A program made the translations under genes and the position numbers. The notes beneath the pieces were generated by a model. The model did not search any database and was not told the origin of the DNA. It worked only from the letters and a program-made list of their open reading frames with translations. From positions 1-52,246 of the IMG/VR virus record IMGVR_UViG_3300030104_000800: 52,246 nt of DNA, one strand, 5' to 3'. This document shows, one piece after another, positions 48,696 through 52,246 of this stretch. Each line of letters opens with the position of its first letter. The first letter of the stretch is position 1. Source of the DNA: a virus.

Positions 48696-48931
48696 GAGTA
48701 CAAGACCTCCAACTTTTTCTAAGTAACTTTACAAAAGGCTCTGACGCAGTAAAAAATGCAGTTATTTTTGTAGAGATAAAAGGAAAATTACATGAGATTA
48801 AACGAATGGAAGTACATGAAAATTCTACTCCAATTATTGGTCAACCAGGTCATAGTGCACACAGATTGGTATTAAAAACCGAAAAACCTTCTAAGCTTAT
48901 CTTGCCAGATAAACTTCAGAAGGACTACTAA
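48692..48931 (+). CDS. Small conserved phage protein
   Basis: 79 residues: MRVQDLQLFLSNFTKGSDAV, KNAVIFVEIKGKLHEIKRME, VHENSTPIIGQPGHSAHRLV, LKTEKPSKL. This pattern (VFVEIKG ... EIKRMEVHENSTP ... AHRLVLKTEK) is well known to me from many marine phages; function unassigned. Coupled to the coiled-coil gene; likely early. Confidence 0.65.
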   Translation: MRVQDLQLFLSNFTKGSDAVKNAVIFVEIKGKLHEIKRMEVHENSTPIIGQPGHSAHRLVLKTEKPSKLILPDKLQKDY

Positions 48932-48959
48932 TGCATGATAAAATTACTCTAAAAAACAT

Positions 48960-49343
48960 ATGGGACCAGAGCGTAAATTGTACCAAAAAGTTAAGAAATC
49001 TTTTACCAATTTTTCCCTTAATAGACTTGAAAATACTAGCTTACATGGCACTCCCGATCTATTGGTCTGTAATAATTCTGGCCACTTTTTTACCTTAGAA
49101 CTCAAGATAACAAAGGGTAATAAATTAAGATTTAGTCCACACCAAATTGCCTTCCATGTGAGGCATCCACACAATACATTTATCTTAGCAGAGACCCTTG
49201 GTCCTTGCTCCTCTAAACTTTCTCAAATATCTTTGTACCCTGGTTCACGGATCTTGGAGCTTGATGCTTGCGGCTTGAAGCTTGAACCTTTATGCTTAGG
49301 GCTTGATGCTTGCAGCCTGATGCTTGATCAGCTTGGCGCTTGA
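48960..49343 (+). CDS. VRR-NUC nuclease with a repeat-derived C-terminal tail
   Basis: 127 residues. Core about 1-80: E4, G30-T-P-D33 (GTPDLLVCN), E47-x-K49 (FTLELKI), RFSPHQIAFHVRHP with Q62, and FILAE, the compact VRR-NUC fold related to Holliday-junction and nick-processing nucleases. From about residue 98 the frame runs into the GCTTGNN DNA array and the protein ends LDACGLKLEPLCLGLDACSL..., clearly repeat-derived. It may be functional without this tail. Confidence 0.76.
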   Translation: MGPERKLYQKVKKSFTNFSLNRLENTSLHGTPDLLVCNNSGHFFTLELKITKGNKLRFSPHQIAFHVRHPHNTFILAETLGPCSSKLSQISLYPGSRILELDACGLKLEPLCLGLDACSLMLDQLGA

Positions 49344-49379
49344 AGCTTGCTGCTTGCAGCCTGAAGCTTGATGCTTGTG
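49259..49379 (+). repeat. GCTTGNN heptanucleotide array, copy 1
   Basis: About 14 recognisable units of GCTTGNN (GCTTGAT, GCTTGCG, GCTTGAA ...) with one short interruption and a few GCCTG variants, all in the same orientation, inside and beyond the 3' end of the nuclease gene. Unit length 7 means all reading frames give a 7-residue periodic peptide. Confidence 0.8.
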
Positions 49380-49496
49380 GCCCGGACCAGGGCGCACGCT
49401 ATCAACGACTTCGCGAGTGTCGGGTTTGCTAATGGCCTGATCCGTTTTATCCCTAGGGATTCTGTAAAATTTTGGGTGTTTAAAAACATGTGTCAT
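49296..49496 (-). CDS. Possible small protein ending in heptad-repeat tail
   Basis: 66 codons starting two bases after the GP88 stop (TAA-TC-ATG): MTHVFKHPKFYRIPRDKTDQ, AISKPDTREVVDSVRPGPGH, then KHQASGCKQQASSAKLIKHQ from the repeat array. Tight coupling to GP88 favours translation; the repeat tail argues for caution. The 'PGP...K(R/Q)QASS' layout parallels the ORF at 50269-50460. Confidence 0.38.
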   Translation of the reverse strand: MTHVFKHPKFYRIPRDKTDQAISKPDTREVVDSVRPGPGHKHQASGCKQQASSAKLIKHQAASIKP

Positions 49497-49498
49497 GA

Positions 49499-50098
49499 TT
49501 AGTGTTTACCATATTCTATATTTTTTACCAGCGGATCCCAACAAGCTCGACAGCTGCCGCACTCGTTGTTGTTGTCAGGGGCTGGACAGCTTCGACTCTT
49601 CGTCGAGACTGTTGACGTATTGGCCCAGCTCTTGACTGGTCCCTGATCTATCATCGGTGATGAGAAACGCACAACTAAGTTCGCTGGTGCGTTAACCATA
49701 TGGTCCTTGATCCACGCTTCACGGGTCGGCATCCAGTGCCGTTTCGCTGGTGTGAGCTTGCACACTTCGAATATCTTCTCCAGGTGTTGCACGTCCTGCA
49801 CGTCGCCTGAGTCATGCCATCTAAACACATCAGGCTTTTTAGAATTAATTAGTGTTGCCATTGCCAGCACCCAGTCAGGGTGACTGATGGCCTCGAGTCT
49901 TTTGTACTGAGCTTCTTGTACAACCTTAAAAACATAACAACCTTTCAGGGCGTAACAGCCTTCACAAACTGAATTTTTTATTTGTCTTAATTTTTTGCCA
50001 GTCTTGCATTCCTTCGCAGGTATACCAATTGACCAGCCAGGCATCTTTGACGGTTTACTTAACCCTCCAACCAGGGTCCATGCTTCTTTTGTATTCAT
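49499..50098 (-). CDS. GP88-family protein (gene product 88), Cys-rich
   Basis: 199 residues. KMPGWSIGIPAKECKTGKKL, RQIKNSVCEGCYALKGCYVF (C-x2-C-x5-C cluster), YKRLEAISHPDWVLAMATLI, FRWHDSGDVQDVQHLEKIFE, AKRHWMPTREAWIKDH, and a second cluster CPAPDNNNECGSCRACW. I recognise the GP88 family of phages and mobile elements; its two Cys clusters could bind zinc or Fe-S and the HDSGD motif is invariant. Function unknown. Main gene of a minus-strand early operon with a 61-aa partner. Confidence 0.76.
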   Translation of the reverse strand: MNTKEAWTLVGGLSKPSKMPGWSIGIPAKECKTGKKLRQIKNSVCEGCYALKGCYVFKVVQEAQYKRLEAISHPDWVLAMATLINSKKPDVFRWHDSGDVQDVQHLEKIFEVCKLTPAKRHWMPTREAWIKDHMVNAPANLVVRFSSPMIDQGPVKSWANTSTVSTKSRSCPAPDNNNECGSCRACWDPLVKNIEYGKH

Positions 50099-50099
50099 A

Positions 50100-50285
50100 T
50101 TATCCTTTCAAACTTATTTTTGTTAATTCCATTTGTGAGCCTTCTTTGATATCCTTTTCAAAGTTTAAAATTGTATCAACCTTGCTCCGAATTTCTGTGT
50201 CGCTGTGACCGTTGCTGTCCATCCATTGGATCACCTCAACCAGCGCCCAGTGTTGCTTTCTTAATAATTCAATTGTATTTTCCAT
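50100..50285 (-). CDS. Small conserved helical protein upstream of GP88
   Basis: 61 residues: MENTIELLRKQHWALVEVIQ, WMDSNGHSDTEIRSKVDTIL, NFEKDIKEGSQMELTKISL. AAGGAG site (minus) and a promoter candidate at 50312-50340. Ends one base before the GP88 start, so cotranscribed. Function unknown. Confidence 0.58.
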   Translation of the reverse strand: MENTIELLRKQHWALVEVIQWMDSNGHSDTEIRSKVDTILNFEKDIKEGSQMELTKISLKG

Positions 50286-50460
50286 TTTCTTTCTCCTTTA
50301 GTTTATAGGATACAATAACATTGTAATTTAATCTTGTCAAGCTTGCAGCTTGACGCTTGCAGCTTGAGGCTTGTCGCTTGTAGCTTGGTCCTTGATCCTC
50401 CAGCCAGCGCGCATGCTGCAGGAAGACTCGGGCCATTGCTGGCCCGGGACGTCTACTCAC
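50269..50460 (-). CDS. Possible repeat-tailed protein (RPGPAMARVFLQHARWLEDQGP type)
   Basis: 63 codons coupled to the gene at 50457-50645 by ATGA. MSRRPGPAMARVFLQHARWL then EDQGPSYKRQASSCKRQAAS is a recurrent reading in marine-phage contigs, and the DNA holds a CGGGCC...GGCCCG hairpin plus the GCTTGNN array. The C-terminal part runs through the promoter of the next operon. It could be a real conserved peptide or the shadow of a conserved DNA/RNA element. Confidence 0.36.
   Translation of the reverse strand: MSRRPGPAMARVFLQHARWLEDQGPSYKRQASSCKRQAASLTRLNYNVIVSYKLKEKENGKYN
50312..50340 (-). promoter_or_regulatory. Minus-strand promoter of the GP88 operon
   Basis: Minus strand TTGACA (50340-50335), 17-bp spacer, TATTGT (50317-50312). 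Predicted start near 50305, about 20 bases before the 50285 ATG and its AAGGAG. An alternative -10 TATAAA further on, preceded by TATCC, is possible. Confidence 0.58.
50341..50396 (+). repeat. GCTTGNN array, copy 2, abutting a minus promoter -35
   Basis: Eight perfectly phased units (GCTTGCA, GCTTGAC, GCTTGCA, GCTTGAG, GCTTGTC, GCTTGTA, GCTTGGT, CCTTGAT). The array begins exactly where the minus-strand TTGACA (50340-50335) ends, so seen from that promoter it lies just upstream like an activator array. Confidence 0.82.
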
Positions 50461-50645
50461 TTCTTACTCCTAGCTTCAAGGTTAAAGTCATACCAGCCGC
50501 TGCTGTCTAGGAACTCTACGGCCCTGTCCAGTGCATTCCTAAAATGCTTCGTCCGGTATTCAGCTGGACAGTCTTCATCAGCGTGACATGCTAGCCACGC
50601 CAGCATGTCACAAATTTCATTTTCGCGTTTGGAGAACTTAGTCAT
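50457..50645 (-). CDS. Small conserved protein
   Basis: 62 residues: MTKFSKRENEICDMLAWLAC, HADEDCPAEYRTKHFRNALD, RAVEFLDSSGWYDFNLEARS. Acidic N-terminus with three Cys, helical. Start overlaps the upstream gene by 8 bases. A recurring minus-strand gene beside the GCTTGNN arrays in this kind of phage; function unknown. Confidence 0.6.
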   Translation of the reverse strand: MTKFSKRENEICDMLAWLACHADEDCPAEYRTKHFRNALDRAVEFLDSSGWYDFNLEARSKK

Positions 50646-50787
50646 CCTTCCTGTCCTCCATATATTTTCTAGATCTCTCCTGATCTTCCTTCACCATCCT
50701 GATGACCTCTTCCAAGGCGTCCGCTATTCTTCTGAGCTGTACAACTTCACCTCTTATGTTTGGTTCTTTTTCACTATTTATACTCAT
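50638..50787 (-). CDS. Small helical protein
   Basis: 49 codons from the minus ATG at 50787: MSINSEKEPNIRGEVVQLRR, IADALEEVIRMVKEDQERSR and KYMEDRKDD. A short amphipathic coiled coil; AAGGAA site (minus) and a promoter candidate at 50811-50839. First gene of the leftward operon. Function unknown. Confidence 0.57.
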   Translation of the reverse strand: MSINSEKEPNIRGEVVQLRRIADALEEVIRMVKEDQERSRKYMEDRKDD

Positions 50788-50810
50788 ATGTTTTATTCCT
50801 TTCTAAATAC

Positions 50811-50839
50811 ATCCTACATTATCCCTGAACCATTGTCAA
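50811..50839 (-). promoter_or_regulatory. Minus-strand promoter, GCTTGNN array just upstream
   Basis: Minus strand TTGACA (50839-50834), 17-bp spacer, TAGGAT (50816-50811). The start at about 50804 lies 17 bases before the 50787 ATG. As at 50340, the -35 box sits two bases from a GCTTGNN array. Confidence 0.5.
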
Positions 50840-50841
50840 GC

Positions 50842-50866
50842 GCTTGCTGCTTGAGGCTTGAAGCTC
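50842..50866 (+). repeat. GCTTGNN array, copy 3 (three units)
   Basis: GCTTGCT, GCTTGAG, GCTTGAA, then GCTC. Same orientation as the other arrays, two bases upstream (minus sense) of the TTGACA at 50839-50834. Confidence 0.7.
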
Positions 50867-50879
50867 AACTCTCTCCTTC

Positions 50880-51293
50880 TTTAGAATGATTTTTAGAATC
50901 ATTCTAAAGTGGCTCTCGGTAGGTCTCACCCGAGATTATTCCTAACGCGTGTCGCGCATAGCATCCAAGACCAATGGGCCACAAATTATTAGCAGGACCC
51001 TGAGTTGAGGCCGGCGTGCTTTATTTTAACAGCCCGGGCAACAGGCCTAACAGGTTATCACCTGTCAGGGTCCAGCAAATAATGATCAGTCACTATGCTA
51101 CGCGGGGGGTTGACGGCCACAGTTTCAGTCAACATTCGGGAGCTCCTTTACCGCCCACCGTGTTATAGTGTTTATCTCCACAGTCAATAATGACTGATCT
51201 CGGATCTAACACAGTTGAAAATATTAGATCCGAGATCAGTAGCGTTGCTGTTATCCTACAGACCAACGCTAATAATCTCTACTTGTTTAGAGT
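50880..51293 (-). ncRNA. Candidate large structured phage RNA
   Basis: A 500-base stretch without a gene. It holds, on the minus sense, many perfect or near-perfect stems: CTCTA/TAGAG near 51275-51292, AGCGTTG/CAACGCT (51241-51247/51264-51270) with an inner CTGT/ACAG, a 17-bp stem (51193-51209/51224-51240), a long-range 9-bp pair (51084-51092/51191-51199) enclosing smaller nested stems, a 19-bp stem with two mismatches (50985-51003/51065-51083), CTCGG/CCGAG (50914-50934) and a 12-bp terminal hairpin (50880-50891/50897-50908). It follows a near-consensus minus promoter, is GC-richer than the genome and has no ORF. Size suggests a 400-nt ornate RNA; family unknown. Confidence 0.62.
51193..51240. 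promoter_or_regulatory. 17-bp perfect inverted repeat in the RNA region
   Basis: ACTGATCTCGGATCTAA (51193-51209) and TTAGATCCGAGATCAGT (51224-51240) with a 14-nt loop. No T run follows on either side. Its left arm overlaps a 9-base segment that can instead pair with 51084-51092, so two exclusive folds are possible. Confidence 0.8.
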
Positions 51294-51299
51294 AATTAA

Positions 51300-51328
51300 T
51301 ATATAATCCTTGACAATCCTATTGTCAA
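51300..51328 (-). promoter_or_regulatory. Near-consensus minus promoter of the structured RNA
   Basis: Minus strand TTGACA (51328-51323), 17-bp spacer, TATATA (51305-51300). Predicted start about 51293. It overlaps a plus-strand TTGACA (51310-51315) through the perfect repeat TTGACAAT-CCT-ATTGTCAA (51310-51328). Confidence 0.7.
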
Positions 51329-51338
51329 GTAGTAAAAC
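51310..51338 (+). promoter_or_regulatory. Plus promoter (weak -10), third interleaved node
   Basis: TTGACA (51310-51315), 17-bp spacer, TAAAAC (51333-51338). It would start transcription about 30 bases before the ATG at 51374. The inverted repeat of two -35 boxes suggests one regulator or RNA polymerase competition at this site. Confidence 0.45.
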
Positions 51339-51373
51339 AAAAAAATAAAAATTAATTAACAGAAAGGTCTAAA

Positions 51374-52246
51374 ATGACAAAAATAAGAATGAATACAGAG
51401 TTGCGAAACAAACTCTTTAATAAAATAAAAAATGTCTTTGAGAATGAAGACACTCAAGAACGAGAGGCATATCTTCAAGCAAGGGAAAATGTTGATAGAG
51501 AATATGAACACGCTCATAGACTTGCAGTAGATGTAGTTGAGAGATCATATCCACCAGAAGATGTTGCAACTCTTAGAACTTTTAAAAAGAAGTATGGCAA
51601 CCCTTGTGATGTTGTAGCAAAAGATAAATGTTTTTACTTTGCACACAACGAAGACAAAGATGAAGATGGCGACGTTACAGAAACAAAATCTCATTTTGAT
51701 TTTGGTTTGTTTGGTAATCTAAATGGTAATGAGTATGGTAGTGATGAGGGCAAAAAGTTTGCGTTTGCATATTATAGAGAAGATTTAAAAGCTATGGATT
51801 GCAACCCAGATATCTACGCACAACAAAAAGAAAACAAAGACAACCCACATAAAACAAAACACGTTGATGAGTGTACTAAAGCATTGGGTCATACTAGTAG
51901 TTATAATGGTAATGACAATACAGGCATGACTAAAACTTTTGATGACCAATATTATCTTGATGTTATCGGAACATCTTATTGCAGATCAAGAGCAATAGCT
52001 TGTACCAAAGATGAGTATTCAATGTTTGAAAGGTGGAGAATTGCAAAAGGTAATTTAGTTACTACACACCAAACATGGATTGATAGTATTGTAAAACAAT
52101 GCGATCAGTTAAAAATTGGATTAAAAGCATACAGATATCTTTCAGAGGGTATTGAACTTGCAACAGAACTTGGAATACAAGTTGATGAGGCAGAGTTAAT
52201 TAGAACTAACTCAACAGGTTTGACTATCTACAATCCAAGCAACTTG
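51374..52246 (+). CDS. Conserved marine-phage protein, partial (3' end outside window)
   Basis: 291 codons open to the window edge; AGAAAGGT site before the ATG. MTKIRMNTELRNKLFNKIKN, VVERSYPPEDVATLRTFKKK, GNPCDVVAKDKCFYFAHNED, HFDFGLFGNLNGNEYGSDEG, AYYREDLKAMDCNPDIYAQQ, KTKHVDECTKALGHTSSYNG, YYLDVIGTSYCRSRAIACTK, FERWRIAKGNLVTTHQTWID and AYRYLSEGIELATELGIQVD then RTNSTGLTIYNPSNL. I recognise it as a well-conserved protein of uncultured marine phages with no known domain; acidic, Cys-containing, possibly early host-takeover. Confidence 0.68.
   Translation, partial: MTKIRMNTELRNKLFNKIKNVFENEDTQEREAYLQARENVDREYEHAHRLAVDVVERSYPPEDVATLRTFKKKYGNPCDVVAKDKCFYFAHNEDKDEDGDVTETKSHFDFGLFGNLNGNEYGSDEGKKFAFAYYREDLKAMDCNPDIYAQQKENKDNPHKTKHVDECTKALGHTSSYNGNDNTGMTKTFDDQYYLDVIGTSYCRSRAIACTKDEYSMFERWRIAKGNLVTTHQTWIDSIVKQCDQLKIGLKAYRYLSEGIELATELGIQVDEAELIRTNSTGLTIYNPSNL

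Noticed and set aside
50371-50586. Plus-strand ORFs at 50371-50586 and 50605-50889
   Set aside because: Antisense to the coupled minus-strand operon and built from its complement and repeats.
49259-50866. CRISPR array
   Set aside because: The GCTTGNN units are 7 bp with no spacers, unlike 25-40 bp repeats with unique spacers; no cas genes.
50870-51373. tRNA, tmRNA or known riboswitch in the structured region
   Set aside because: No acceptor stem with TTCGANT loop, no CCA end, and no motif of a riboswitch class I know.
1-52246. Integrase, repressor or other lysogeny module; phage RNA polymerase
   Set aside because: No recombinase or T7-type polymerase motif was seen; the small RHH-like protein alone does not indicate lysogeny. 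Genes outside the window cannot be excluded.

Overview
The window is AT-rich, densely packed phage DNA from what looks like a lytic marine podovirus-type phage. The gene repertoire (Cpn10-like co-chaperonin, P22-type head-tail hub proteins, 2OG-Fe(II) oxygenases, family A DNA polymerase with Leu at the '762' position, tiny Lys-rich proteins, GP88 and VRR-NUC genes) is what I associate with uncultured open-ocean phages of SAR11-like or related alphaproteobacterial hosts. No integrase, phage RNA polymerase, tRNA, CRISPR array or insertion sequence was recognised. Transcription appears to use sigma70-like promoters of the host. The portal gene is cut at the left edge, the last gene is cut at the right edge, and no large terminase is visible, so part of the genome lies outside the window.

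Layout. 1-6.9 kb: portal C-terminus, a putative holin, a cassette of six tiny mostly basic proteins, a Cpn10-like protein, scaffold, decoration-type protein and major capsid protein. 7-10.6 kb: capsid decoration or structural genes and head-tail adaptors. 10.6-19 kb: appendages, led by a 1526-residue fibre with 63 tandem 17-residue repeats and a C-terminal S74 chaperone, then a GT9-like transferase, further fibre proteins and a glycine-rich tip-like protein. 19-26 kb: two 2OG oxygenases, the tail hub (P22 gp10-like), virion proteins and two more glycosyltransferases. 26-34 kb: internal or ejection-type proteins up to 1486 residues, then an XhlA-like membrane protein and an M15 endolysin. 34-43 kb: replication, with an SNF2-type helicase (minus strand), two conserved early genes, an AEP-type primase, a UvrD-like helicase, DUF3310 and Pol A. 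43-49 kb: many small membrane, zinc-ribbon and regulatory genes, a PD-(D/E)XK exonuclease, an iteron-like repeat cluster, small terminase (minus) and a VRR-NUC nuclease. 49-51 kb: a minus-strand early operon with GP88. 50.9-51.3 kb: no gene, but dense secondary structure. After that comes a plus-strand partial conserved gene.

The most interesting parts are not protein genes. (1) A roughly 410-nt region with nested and coaxially abutting stems lies behind a near-consensus minus-strand promoter and looks like a large structured phage RNA. (2) Three arrays of the heptanucleotide GCTTGNN occur, two of them abutting or within two bases of the -35 box of minus-strand promoters. (3) Interleaved divergent promoters built on TTGACA...TGTCAA inverted repeats recur three times and often leave essentially leaderless mRNAs. 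(4) An 11-bp iteron cluster in both orientations lies near the small terminase gene.

All functional names are read by eye from motifs; no database search was run.
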